From contig JAPPMG010000046.1 in NCBI GenBank assembly GCA_028819215.1, positions 1 to 45,643 of the forward strand: DNA of 45,643 nucleotides. Reading direction: 5' to 3'. Below the pieces are notes generated by a model, which saw only the letters and a list, made by a program, of their open reading frames with translations, had not been told where the DNA came from and did not search any database. This DNA comes from Bryobacterales bacterium (lineage in GTDB: Bacteria; Acidobacteriota; Terriglobia; Bryobacterales; UBA6623). Below are positions 1 through 7,667 of the stretch, piece after piece (positions within the stretch are counted from its first letter, which is position 1; each line of letters starts with the position of its first letter). The position numbers and the translations under genes were made by a program.

Positions 1-2
1 CA

Positions 3-46
3 GCGACTTTCAGTCGCACTCGAACCCACCGACTTTCAGTCGGTGG
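3..46. repeat. Two tandem hairpins sharing a 13-bp core
   Basis: Two perfect inverted repeats lie next to each other. The first has 6-bp arms (3-8 and 12-17). The second has 9-bp arms (26-34 and 38-46). Both have the loop TTC, and both contain the core CGACTTTCAGTCG, at 4-16 and 30-42, a 26-bp period. The array may continue upstream of the window edge. It resembles REP-type extragenic palindromes; a bidirectional terminator is less likely because no T-tract follows. No other copy of the core was noticed in the window. Confidence 0.7.
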
Positions 47-531
47 TCGTTCAGTGAAACACTAGAAAAGGCTGCATAACTTGCTGATTTCTCGAGGACT
101 TGCCCGGTTTGTACGAATATTCGGGAGAAGACTCGACCAGTGGGTGGTTGCCTGCCGTCCCGACGAAATACAAGACTGGATCGCGAGTCATCCCCGCGCG
201 GCAGGCTGGGCGCGCGCGCAGTGACCACGGGGATTTCGGCATTGCCGCCACTGGACGGGAGTGGGGGCTCGAAGAGTCGCTAGCCAAGCGAGGCCCGGCC
301 CAATCCCAAGGCCTCAAGCACGTGTCCCGTGCTCGGTAGCCGGGAGCGGGACATCGCCGCGGAATCGGCGAAGAGGAATGGCGTGAGTCACGGGTCTGCC
401 TTGCCCGCAAGCAGCGGCCGCAAGGGAATCCAAGGCTCGATGCCCTGGATGGATTGCGCCGAATCCGGTTCCCGTCCTGACGATCCCTCGTTAAGGTAGC
501 GCCTGGGGCCGCGGGACGGACTGCCGCGAGG
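47..531. other. Non-coding stretch, no gene recognised
   Basis: No reading frame here has a recognisable domain or convincing composition; those that span it are rich in Arg, Pro and Ser, as expected of GC-rich non-coding DNA. Small palindromes are visible: CGAATATTCG at 114-123, and 7-bp arms ATCCCCG/CGGGGAT at 190-196 and 228-234 enclosing a very GC-rich loop. Together with the hairpins at 3-46 and the integrase remnant downstream, the stretch looks like decayed intergenic or former mobile-element DNA. Confidence 0.4.
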
Positions 532-801
532 TTACGTTCCGGGACGGCCGATGGGCTCACCGCAGGCCCTTTCCCGCTCCGCAATCGGAAGCACGAGCCG
601 GTTGCGATCGCCGACGGCCCGCGCCGCGTCGAGAATCTCCAAGCGCCCGGCCGTGTGCATCTCGTCCCACGTCGGCAGCCGCACCTCGGCGGACCGAGCG
701 GCCGTCAACGCCAAGAACTCGAGCGCCAGCCCGACCAGCCGTAGCGACAGTGACGGTCTTCCGCTACCCGGAACCGCCCACCTTGCGTCGATTGGGCTCA
801 A
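532..801 (-). CDS. Small hypothetical protein, doubtful
   Basis: This 89-codon frame overlaps the end of the SAP-like gene at 764-1390 by 38 bp. From about residue 24 the composition looks protein-like (LVGLALEFLAL, then LPTWDEMHTAGRLEILDAAR), predicting an amphipathic helical segment. I do not recognise a family. If real, it could be a translationally coupled partner of the upstream gene, perhaps starting internally. It could equally be a chance frame in GC-rich DNA. Confidence 0.25.
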   Translation of the reverse strand: MSPIDARWAVPGSGRPSLSLRLVGLALEFLALTAARSAEVRLPTWDEMHTAGRLEILDAARAVGDRNRLVLPIAERERACGEPIGRPGT

Positions 802-1390
802 GAGCCGCGTAGGCCTCGTAGGTCTTCGGTCCCGGCACCGACTTGATGCACTCCCAAGCCGCCACGGCGCTGGCCCGGCCTTTGCCCCTGTTCGCTGGGT
901 CCGCCATGAAATCCGTCACGAAATTGTTGAACCGAGCGGCGGGGATCCGCGGCAAGCGGCCCTCCGAGCGCATAAGCTCCAGTAATCGATTGCCGAGATC
1001 CGCGTAGGTGATGCGCCGGCCTGCCTGAAGTTGCGTGCGGCGCCACTCGTTGAGCCAGTACCACTGGCCTGACTTGTCTCTCAGAGACGGGGAGCGCGCG
1101 TGGACGATGTCTCGCAGGAAGGCCTTCGTTCTCCGGTCGTCGACGTAGGTCTGGACGATCGTTTCGGCAGCCAGCCTGTCGCGCTCGTCGCCGGACCGTC
1201 GATCAGGCACGGGTTTGGCGAGCGGAACTATCCCCGTTCGAAGAACGCCACGGATGGGCGCCTCAAGCTCAAGCTTGCGCCGTCGGCCAACAGAGATGCC
1301 GAGTTGGCGCGCAAAGGCCTTGAGATCCACGGCATAGAAGTAGCCGTCGTCGAACTCCTCGACCGACATTGAGGCACGGAGCTTCGCCAT
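764..1390 (-). CDS. SAP-like / DUF6434-type cytoplasmic protein
   Basis: A 208-residue protein with the layout of bacterial SAP-domain (DUF6434-type) proteins. The N-terminal 50 residues read as a SAP-like helix-turn-helix (SVEEFDDGYFYAVDLKAFAR followed by QLGISVGRRRKLELEAPI). The C-terminal third carries the family's conserved tail, with RFNNFVTDF, RGKGRASAVAAW and SVPGPKTYEAY at roughly residues 155-195. The middle (residues 80-135) is charged and less conserved. SAP domains often bind nucleic acid, but the function of this family is not established. The start is supported by a GGAGG-type ribosome site just upstream. No signal peptide or membrane segment is seen. It sits beside an integrase scar, so it may have been carried by that element, though the family is also common on chromosomes. 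Confidence 0.65.
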   Translation of the reverse strand: MAKLRASMSVEEFDDGYFYAVDLKAFARQLGISVGRRRKLELEAPIRGVLRTGIVPLAKPVPDRRSGDERDRLAAETIVQTYVDDRRTKAFLRDIVHARSPSLRDKSGQWYWLNEWRRTQLQAGRRITYADLGNRLLELMRSEGRLPRIPAARFNNFVTDFMADPANRGKGRASAVAAWECIKSVPGPKTYEAYAALEPNRRKVGGSG

Positions 1391-1503
1391 TCCCCCTCCG
1401 GCAACTGGCAGGCGTGGTTGACGCCGAACAAGTGGCCACCATCCGTGACCGGAACCCGCGCATTGTACCAGTGTGGTTCAGGTCACCGACCCCGGAGCGG
1501 TCT

Positions 1504-1827
1504 TCAGAAGCCCGGCGTGTCGTCCGGTCGCGGTTCGCCGACGAGATAGGCGGCCCAGTCGTCCATCAGCCGCCGTCGCCACTCGAGCAGGTCCAGGCGG
1601 GCGGAGGCGGACTCAACCTTTTCTGGACCACGTGGGCGAGCACCGCCTCGATGACCTCGTGCGGGTGGTCCGTCTCCTTCGCCGCCCAGTCCCGGAGCGA
1701 CGAGCGGAAGCCGTGACCAACGGCGGCGATCTCATGGTATTGGAGCATCTTGGGCAGCGTCGAGGCCAAGATCAGCCTCACGCTCCGCATTGGGAACACA
1801 AGCGGCTCGTCGTCGCCGAGCGCACGC
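1504..1827 (-). pseudogene. Tyrosine integrase C-terminal remnant, frameshifted
   Basis: The reverse strand encodes the C-terminal third of a P4-type tyrosine recombinase. The reading begins around GDDEPLVFP, then HGFRSSLRDWAA, then HPHEVIEAVLAHVVQ. At the run AAAAGG near 1617 the frame must shift by one base to continue as KVESASARLDLLEWRRR and LMDDWAAYL, the usual family ending, with a stop at 1504-1506. The catalytic core upstream of residue LVFP is missing: an in-frame stop lies at about 1828-1830 and homology ends where the AlpA fragment begins on the opposite strand. HGFR corresponds to the conserved His and Arg of the active site; the catalytic Tyr appears lost. It is a dead relic of an integrated element. 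Confidence 0.8.
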
Positions 1828-1842
1828 TACGCGTCGAGTGGG

Positions 1843-1955
1843 CTCCTGACCCTGCGCGACGTTACGGCGGCCACCGCGCTGTCCCGCTCGGCCGTCTACA
1901 CGCTGATGGCCGAGTCTCGCTTCCCGAAGCCGGTCCGCGTCGGCAACCTGGCTGC
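1843..1955 (+). pseudogene. AlpA-type excisionase/regulator remnant
   Basis: The forward strand encodes a short MerR-like winged helix-turn-helix typical of AlpA regulators of P4-like elements: LLTLRDVTAATALSRSAVYT then LMAESRFPKPVRVG. After VRVG the similarity stops and the frame runs through low-complexity Ala/Pro codons to a stop at 2017-2019, so the wing and C-terminus are lost. No good start codon with a ribosome site precedes it. It lies head-to-head against the integrase remnant with only about 15 bp between the homologous parts, which suggests a deletion joined two pieces of an element. Confidence 0.65.
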
Positions 1956-1988
1956 CCCTGCCTCGGCAGCCGACATCAGGGGGCATAA

Positions 1989-3290
1989 GTGCCGATCACC
2001 CGTGGAGCGAGTGTCGTAAGCTGGCAGATCGTGCGCGTGCGCCATAAAGTCCTAGGGTACCTGTTCGTACTGATGCTCATCACGTACTTGGACAGGGTAT
2101 GCTTCAGCACCACCGCCAGCGCCATGGCGGATGAGCTGGGCCTTTCGCTGGAGCAGATCGGGATGGCCGGTTCGTTCTTCGTCCTTGGCTACGTGCTGTT
2201 TGAAATTCCGGGCGGCTGGCTGGCCGACCGATACGGTGCGCGGCTGATGCTGACGAGAATCGTGATCTGGTGGTCGGCCTTCACCGCACTGACTGGCGCG
2301 GCCTGGAACTTCGCGGCGCTAGTGGCGATCCGATTCCTGTTCGGCTGTGGAGAGGCCGGAGCGTTTCCGGGATCGACCTCGGCCATCGCGCGCTGGTTCC
2401 CACGGCACGAACTTGGCCGCGCACAGTCGATCGTGATGTTCGGCAGTCGAATTGGCTTTGCCATGACCTCCTGGGTTGTGATCGCGCTGATGACCGCCCA
2501 CGGCTGGCGCAGTGTGTATTGGATCTTCGCGGTCCTGGGCGTCGTATGGGCGATCGGATGGGGAGCATGGTTCCGTGACACGCCCGAGAGCCACCCCGCA
2601 GTGGATGAGGCAGAACTCGCTCTGATCCGAGAACACCGCTCCGCTGCAAGCCATGGGCCAAAGATCCACTGGGGCACGTTGCTGACGGACCGAAATGTAT
2701 GGGCGCTGTGCGGGATGTACTCGGGCTACACCTGGGGCCTGTACTTCTACATCCAATGGCTGCCCACCTACTTGGAGAGCGCTCGCGGGGTCGAGCTTCC
2801 CGAGATCGGTCCGATGGCCGCTGCCGTGCTGGTCTCCGGCGCCGTAGCTAACTTGCTCGGAGGATGGGTCAGCGACAGGTTGGTGCCCAGGCTCGGCATC
2901 CGCGCGGCGCGAAGGACTCCGGCAATTGTCGGCTTGCTTGCCGCCGCTGTCTTCCTTGCGCTAGCTGCGACCACGAGCGACAACACGCTGTCGCTGGTCT
3001 TCCTTGGTCTCAGCTTCGGCTCGGCCGAGCTGATTCTGGCAGTGACCTGGGCCACTTGCCTAGACATTGGAGGCTCTGCCGCCGGCGTCGTATCCGGGAC
3101 CATGAACTCGCTAGGTCAGATCGGCGGCGCACTAGCGCCTTGGCTCATCGGCCTAATGGTCGACCGCACCGGGAGTTGGCAGCCGCCGCTGCTGGTGTCA
3201 TCGGCATACTATCTGGCGAGCGCATTGCTCTGGCTACTGATCGAGCCGAGCCGTCGCTTGAGAATCTCCCATGCCCAGCCCAGCGTTTGA
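1989..3290 (+). CDS. MFS transporter, anion:cation symporter (ACS) type
   Basis: A 12-helix major facilitator, about 430 residues, resembling carriers of hexuronates, galactonate or glucarate. The first helix carries ITYLDRVCFS, a hallmark of the ACS family. The loop between helices 2 and 3 has the MFS signature GGWLADRYGARLML. Helices 4 to 5 contain GEAGAFPGSTSAIARWFP. The second half repeats the loop signature as GGWVSDRLVPRLG. The GTG at 1989 has an AGGGGG ribosome site about six bases upstream; GTG at 2031 (VRVRHKVLGYLFVL) is an alternative closer to the family's usual start. The substrate cannot be read from sequence, but a sugar acid would suit the nearby lactonase and oxidoreductase. 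The stop overlaps the next small frame by 20 bp. Confidence 0.85.
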   Translation: MPITRGASVVSWQIVRVRHKVLGYLFVLMLITYLDRVCFSTTASAMADELGLSLEQIGMAGSFFVLGYVLFEIPGGWLADRYGARLMLTRIVIWWSAFTALTGAAWNFAALVAIRFLFGCGEAGAFPGSTSAIARWFPRHELGRAQSIVMFGSRIGFAMTSWVVIALMTAHGWRSVYWIFAVLGVVWAIGWGAWFRDTPESHPAVDEAELALIREHRSAASHGPKIHWGTLLTDRNVWALCGMYSGYTWGLYFYIQWLPTYLESARGVELPEIGPMAAAVLVSGAVANLLGGWVSDRLVPRLGIRAARRTPAIVGLLAAAVFLALAATTSDNTLSLVFLGLSFGSAELILAVTWATCLDIGGSAAGVVSGTMNSLGQIGGALAPWLIGLMVDRTGSWQPPLLVSSAYYLASALLWLLIEPSRRLRISHAQPSV

Positions 3291-3576
3291 GGACGCGCCC
3301 TATGCCGCGCCGCCGGACGAGACCGACGTCAACCTGCGCGCCTACTTTGACGCGATGAGCGAGAGCAAGCTCGATCGTTTGGATCCGGACTGGGACGATG
3401 CAGCGCTGCAGGAGTGGGACGGGAACTTCCGGAGCGACGGATCACTGATGATGGTCTGCTGTGACCGTGACGTGGGAATCGACGAGTATCGTCGGGTACT
3501 GCAGGACTTCCTCGCATTTCGCCGCTCACGACGGCAGCGATGCGACTCTGCCGGGGATTCGGCCCGCGAGGGTTAG
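3271..3576 (+). CDS. Small acidic hypothetical protein
   Basis: A 101-residue frame that starts inside the end of the MFS gene. The first 80 residues look like real protein: acidic, with DETDVNLRAYFDAMSES and DRDVGIDEYRRVLQDF. The last 20 are Arg/Ser rich and may reflect a frameshift or a decayed end. No signal peptide, membrane segment or known domain is seen. Overlap with the carrier gene would permit translational coupling. It could be a truncated protein or a chance frame; no function is proposed. Confidence 0.4.
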   Translation: MPSPAFEDAPYAAPPDETDVNLRAYFDAMSESKLDRLDPDWDDAALQEWDGNFRSDGSLMMVCCDRDVGIDEYRRVLQDFLAFRRSRRQRCDSAGDSAREG

Positions 3577-3661
3577 ACTAGTTTCAGGAACCTCCTATCC
3601 CAGCGCCCAGCTACATCAACACCACGATGACTACGTCCGAAGCCGCGCTTTGGGCTCAGCT

Positions 3662-5584
3662 ATGAATTCCCGCCCGCTCATGCCATGCGTGCTCGTCGCA
3701 CTAGCCCTTGCCCAGGCGCTACTGCCAGGCGTGCCGGCCGCAGCCCAGATCTACGACCCCGTGCAGTGGCGTCTCGAACTCGCCGCAGAGGAGTACCCAC
3801 CGGGCGCAACCGTGCTGGCACGGCTGACTGCGGAGATCGAGGACGGCTGGCACTTCTATTCGACTACGACTCCGGAAGGCATACCTCTGGCCGTGGGCGT
3901 GGCCGAGTCAGACGCGGTGAGCGGATGGCGGGCACACCAACCGGATCCCGAGATTGTCTTTGACCCTAACTTTCAGGCCGAAGTCGAGTGGTACACCGAC
4001 GAAGCGGTGCTCTTGGTCGAGATAGACCTAGCCGAGGACATATCAGGGGAACACACCGTCGAGGCCTTGGTCCGGTACGGGGCTTGCGACGATCGCCAGT
4101 GCCTTGCCCCCAAGCGCAAGAGCGCAACCGCAGTCATCAGCGTCAACCCTGCTGCCGAGGCATCAGCGGTGGCCCTGCCAGCAGGCTATCAGCCCGTTCA
4201 GGTCAACCCGGTGGGACGCCCCCGCTCTCGCGACGCAGACAGCCTTGCGACTGCTGCAGCGGGGGGCGAGGTATTTAAAGCATCTAATCAGGGATTTCTA
4301 GGTTTCTCTTTGTTAGCGCTTGGCTTCGGATTCGTGGCAATTCTGACTCCGTGCGTCTTTCCCATGATCCCGATCTACATGGGCTCGTTCATGAGTGACG
4401 CGAACCGCCCCTGGGGCGCAGTGTTGCGCCAAGCGGGAACGTTCTGCCTCGGAGTGATCGTGCTGTTCACGGCCTTGGGAGGTGTGCTGAGCGCTACCCT
4501 GGGGCCTTTCGGGCTCAGCCAGATCGGCTCCAACGCATGGGCAAACCTACTAATTGCCGCCGTAATGCTCTTCTTCGCGCTCAGCATGCTCGGCGCGTTC
4601 GAGCTCACTGTTCCCAGCGGCTGGACCACGGCCGCTAGCAAGCACTCTGACGGGACGGGCGTGGTGGCCACGCTGATGCTCAGCCTGGTCTTCACGCTGG
4701 CGTCGTTCGCTTGCACGGGCCCGTTCATCGGATCGCTCTTGGCCGGCTCCGTCGCCGAAGGCAGCAGCGTCTATCCCATACTCGGCATGACGCTGTTCGC
4801 GACCGGCCTGTCCGCCCCGTTCTTCGTGCTCGCAATGTTCCCGGCATTGGTGAACAAGCTGCCGCGAAGCGGAGGCTGGCTGGCTGTCTCCAAACGGACA
4901 GCCGGAATCTTGATCCTCGCCGTTGGCCTGAAATATCTCGGAAACGTCGATCAAGTCCTTGGCTGGGACGTCCTGTCTCGTGAACGGTTCTTAGCGATCT
5001 GGATGGTGCTTTTCGTTGCGGCAGCGCTGTATCTATGGGGCGTGCTGCGCCTTGGAGACGACGCTCCCGCGCAGTCCGTCGGACTTGTTCGATTCGGGTT
5101 CGGCGCGGCCTTCCTGGCGCTCGCCCTCAGCGTGTTGCCCGGCATGTTTGGCGGCTCGCTAGGCGAGTTGGAAGCACACATCCCAGAGGCCAGCGGTCCC
5201 GGGTTGGGCGCGGGTAGCGACGGCTCGCTCGTTTGGATCAAAGACGACTACGAAGGCGCTGCGGCTTCGGCCCGCAACGCCAGCCAGCCCCTCTTGGTCA
5301 GCTTTACCGGCTACGCTTGTTCGAATTGCAAGTGGATGAAAGCCAACATGTTCACCAAGCCAGAGATCGACGAGTTGATTCGCGACTTCGTGCTGGTCGA
5401 GTTGTACACCGACGGATTCGACGAGGCCAGCGAGAGGAATCAGGCGTACCAAGTAGAACGCTTCCGCTCATCCAGCATCCCCTTTTATGCGCTCATCCTG
5501 CCAGACGGCTCTGTGGCGGCCACGTTTTCTGGCCAGACGCGCGACGCGCAGGAATTCCGCACGTTCTTGATGAGTGTTGGCTAG
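3662..5584 (+). CDS. dsbD: Thiol:disulfide interchange protein DsbD
   Basis: An inner-membrane electron carrier that passes reducing equivalents from cytoplasmic thioredoxin to periplasmic thiols, including those needed for cytochrome c maturation. All three domains are present in 640 residues. After a signal peptide (residues 1-28), the N-terminal domain has the redox pair C142/C147 (YGACDDRQCLAP). The membrane domain starts near 211 and carries CVFPMIPIYMG (C231) and FACTGPF (C351), its redox pair. The C-terminal thioredoxin domain has YACSNCKWMK (C553/C556). The chosen ATG begins the signal peptide; the frame is open further upstream but those residues do not look like protein, and no clear ribosome site is visible. 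It sits 17 bp before a cytochrome c gene. A short AT-rich patch (about 4268-4322) lies at the junction of the first and second domains. Confidence 0.93.
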   Translation: MNSRPLMPCVLVALALAQALLPGVPAAAQIYDPVQWRLELAAEEYPPGATVLARLTAEIEDGWHFYSTTTPEGIPLAVGVAESDAVSGWRAHQPDPEIVFDPNFQAEVEWYTDEAVLLVEIDLAEDISGEHTVEALVRYGACDDRQCLAPKRKSATAVISVNPAAEASAVALPAGYQPVQVNPVGRPRSRDADSLATAAAGGEVFKASNQGFLGFSLLALGFGFVAILTPCVFPMIPIYMGSFMSDANRPWGAVLRQAGTFCLGVIVLFTALGGVLSATLGPFGLSQIGSNAWANLLIAAVMLFFALSMLGAFELTVPSGWTTAASKHSDGTGVVATLMLSLVFTLASFACTGPFIGSLLAGSVAEGSSVYPILGMTLFATGLSAPFFVLAMFPALVNKLPRSGGWLAVSKRTAGILILAVGLKYLGNVDQVLGWDVLSRERFLAIWMVLFVAAALYLWGVLRLGDDAPAQSVGLVRFGFGAAFLALALSVLPGMFGGSLGELEAHIPEASGPGLGAGSDGSLVWIKDDYEGAAASARNASQPLLVSFTGYACSNCKWMKANMFTKPEIDELIRDFVLVELYTDGFDEASERNQAYQVERFRSSSIPFYALILPDGSVAATFSGQTRDAQEFRTFLMSVG

Positions 5585-5601
5585 GCTTCGGGAAGGCAGC
5601 C

Positions 5602-6087
5602 GTGAGTTCGCGTCCCGCTGCGCCCAACGCGAAACAGCGACTGTACGCCAAGGCGCTACTGCTGCTGATAGCGGCGGCCGCGCAGTCCAGCGCCCAGCAG
5701 CAAGGCGCGAACGCACCGAACCGTGGCGAGCGGCTCTTCGAGAGCCACTGCTCAGCTTGCCACCAATACGATGACCAAGGCATGGGCGAAGCCCCTCCCC
5801 TGGAAGACTCCCCGTGGGTGGTCGGTCCAAGCGAGCGCTTGGTGCGTATCCTCCTCCACGGGATCAGCGGTCGAATCGAGCTTCGCGGGCGCGTCTATGA
5901 CCGCGAGATGCCTGGATTCGGGAGAGTCCTTTCCGATGCAGATGTGGCTGCGCTGGCAACTTACACCCGATCTCGCTTTCGTGCCGACAATCCGCGCGTG
6001 ACACCCGCCGAGGTCAAGCGCATACGCGACCAGCATGCCGGAAGGACGGCCTACTGGCAGGCCGGCGAACTGCTGGAACTGCGCTAG
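5602..6087 (+). CDS. Secreted mono-haem cytochrome c
   Basis: A 161-residue class I cytochrome c. An N-terminal hydrophobic signal (residues 17-31, LLLLIAAAAQSSAQ) is followed by one haem site, CSACH at residues 50-54, and a plausible distal Met ligand in REMPGFG. The fold ends with VLSDADVAALATYTRSRF, typical of the terminal cytochrome domain of PQQ or haem-binding dehydrogenases. Here it is a separate protein and would accept electrons in the periplasm. The start is GTG with a GGAAGG ribosome site. It follows dsbD by 17 bp, fitting a haem and thiol redox operon. Its stop codon overlaps the stop of the convergent beta-propeller gene. Confidence 0.85.
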   Translation: MSSRPAAPNAKQRLYAKALLLLIAAAAQSSAQQQGANAPNRGERLFESHCSACHQYDDQGMGEAPPLEDSPWVVGPSERLVRILLHGISGRIELRGRVYDREMPGFGRVLSDADVAALATYTRSRFRADNPRVTPAEVKRIRDQHAGRTAYWQAGELLELR

Positions 6088-7172
6088 TCGGAGTGCTTGC
6101 GCCCTAATCCGAATTCGTGGCCAATCTTCACGACCTTGCCGTCGCGCATATGGACTTCAATGAACTTTGAGCCGCTGACCGGGGTGCCGGTCTCGTCGCG
6201 CAAGGTGGCCACGAGTTCCTTCGTCTTGACGTCGAAGACATCGGGCGTGTGGCTCCACGCGTAGACGCCGTCCAAGCTGAAGGCCACCCAGCCATGCCCG
6301 CCTTGCGAAAGGTCCACGTGGCCCTTCGGCGCCGGCGGCATCTTGGTCGTGTCGAAGATGAACAACTTCTTGCCCCTCTGGTCGCTGATCCAAAGCTCGG
6401 TCTCGTCAGGCGTGAGACCGGCACCGTGAGTGCGATGCGGTATCTTTTCTTCCCCCGCAAACACACGGTGGATCCTCTTCCCCGCATTCAGGTCAACGAC
6501 ATCAAAGCCGACGTGATTGCCGAGGCAGACATAGGCATAGCGCTCCCGACTGTCGATGGTGAAGGGGAAGATCCCGCGCTCGCCGACATCCTTGACTTGC
6601 ATCAAGAGGTCCTCTGTCTGGGTGTCGAACACCGACAGCGTGGTAGTGGTACCGAGGTAGAGCTTGGTTCCGGTTAGGTTGACGATGCTGTTATGGGCTT
6701 GCGGCCCAACTGTGATTCGCTTGATGATTTCGCCTGTCTCGCCGTTGACGACGAGCAATCCGCTATCTTCGCCCTTGTACCACCAACCAGTGGGGACGTA
6801 GATCTTCTTCCCATCCAGCGTTACCGACGAACGGTCGCAGCCTGCGTCGTAGACCTTTTCCCAGACAGTCTTCTCGCTTTCGATGTCGAAGCGGCCAAGC
6901 CGGTGGTTGGTCGAAGAGTAGTAGACGCTGTGCTTGGCGAGATTCCCAGCAAATCCACGCAGTCCCTCCTCGAATATCGGCATGTCAATCCGCCGGACGA
7001 ACTTGTGCCCGTTGTCGATGTCAAACACCAGGATCCCGGCATTGGAGCGCCCTTCCTTCTGCGCACCGTCCGGCATGCTGAGGTAGAGGTAGCGCTTAAC
7101 TTCTCCGGAGTCGGCCCAGGCCAGCGCCGGGACCGCAAGGGCAAGTGCTAGTGCAAATTGAAGGCGTCGCAT
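6084..7172 (-). CDS. Secreted YVTN-like beta-propeller protein
   Basis: A 362-residue exported protein with signal peptide (residues 1-20, ending ALAWA). The rest is a series of about seven blade-like repeats such as SVTLDGKKIYVPTG, LTGTKLYLGTTTTLSVFDT and LTPDETELWISDQ. This matches the YVTN / amine dehydrogenase beta-chain-like propeller superfamily. No haem motif or quinone cofactor precursor is visible, so an enzymatic role cannot be claimed; binding or scaffolding is possible. It converges on the cytochrome c gene with overlapping stops. Alternatives are a quinoprotein-like dehydrogenase subunit or a lactonase-type propeller. Confidence 0.7.
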   Translation of the reverse strand: MRRLQFALALALAVPALAWADSGEVKRYLYLSMPDGAQKEGRSNAGILVFDIDNGHKFVRRIDMPIFEEGLRGFAGNLAKHSVYYSSTNHRLGRFDIESEKTVWEKVYDAGCDRSSVTLDGKKIYVPTGWWYKGEDSGLLVVNGETGEIIKRITVGPQAHNSIVNLTGTKLYLGTTTTLSVFDTQTEDLLMQVKDVGERGIFPFTIDSRERYAYVCLGNHVGFDVVDLNAGKRIHRVFAGEEKIPHRTHGAGLTPDETELWISDQRGKKLFIFDTTKMPPAPKGHVDLSQGGHGWVAFSLDGVYAWSHTPDVFDVKTKELVATLRDETGTPVSGSKFIEVHMRDGKVVKIGHEFGLGRKHSD

Positions 7173-7283
7173 GGCGAGAGTATTGCAGGCATGGCCGACT
7201 GAGTCAACACGAGATCTCGGATTCCACCCGGTCGAACCGCAAATCCGGTGGATTCAACGTCTTGCGGTTTGACAGACTAGCGC

Positions 7284-7667
7284 TCACTCGGAATCGAGCG
7301 CGGCCTGATTCGCCAACGGAGGCAGCGGGTTCCGAGCGAAAATGTACTCCTCTACCGGCTTGCCGTCGCGCAGGTGTTCCACGAGAATCCGCTCCAGGAC
7401 TTCCCCACTCGCAGAGTGGTACCAAGTGCCGTCTGGATAAACGACGGCAATGGGGCCCTTGTCGCAGACGCGCAGACAATTCACCTTCGAGCGATATACG
7501 CAGCCGTCGCCCTGGGCCAAGCCGATTTCTCTGAGGCGGTCTTTGAGCTTTTGCCAAGCGCGGATCGTGACGTTGCGAGGGGCGCACTTCGGATTGGATT
7601 GGTCCGCACACAACAGGATGTGCCTGGAGTACGAACCAGTTGGGATACGCAGAGGCTCGGCCATCAT
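7284..7667 (-). CDS. Thioredoxin-like (2Fe-2S) ferredoxin
   Basis: A 127-residue soluble protein of the thioredoxin-like [2Fe-2S] ferredoxin family. Cluster ligands appear as LLCADQSNPKC (C20 and C28) and CLRVCDKGP near residues 65-69, with the family's following motif GPIAVVYPDGTWYHS and ending KPVEEYIFA. It has no signal peptide, so it should be cytoplasmic. The ATG overlaps the sulfatase stop in an ATGA arrangement, so the two are probably translated together. Its partner enzyme is unknown. The coupling to an exported sulfatase is unusual because the two products would work in different compartments, unless the ferredoxin serves maturation or downstream redox steps. Confidence 0.85.
   Translation of the reverse strand: MMAEPLRIPTGSYSRHILLCADQSNPKCAPRNVTIRAWQKLKDRLREIGLAQGDGCVYRSKVNCLRVCDKGPIAVVYPDGTWYHSASGEVLERILVEHLRDGKPVEEYIFARNPLPPLANQAALDSE

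Noticed and set aside
190..234. Inverted repeat ATCCCCG/CGGGGAT as a mobile-element end
   Set aside because: Seven-base arms in GC-rich DNA are expected by chance, and no target duplication is visible.
51..584. Long reverse-strand frame of 177 codons near the left edge
   Set aside because: It is rich in Arg, Pro and Ser with no domain or periodicity, and looks like a chance frame in GC-rich DNA.
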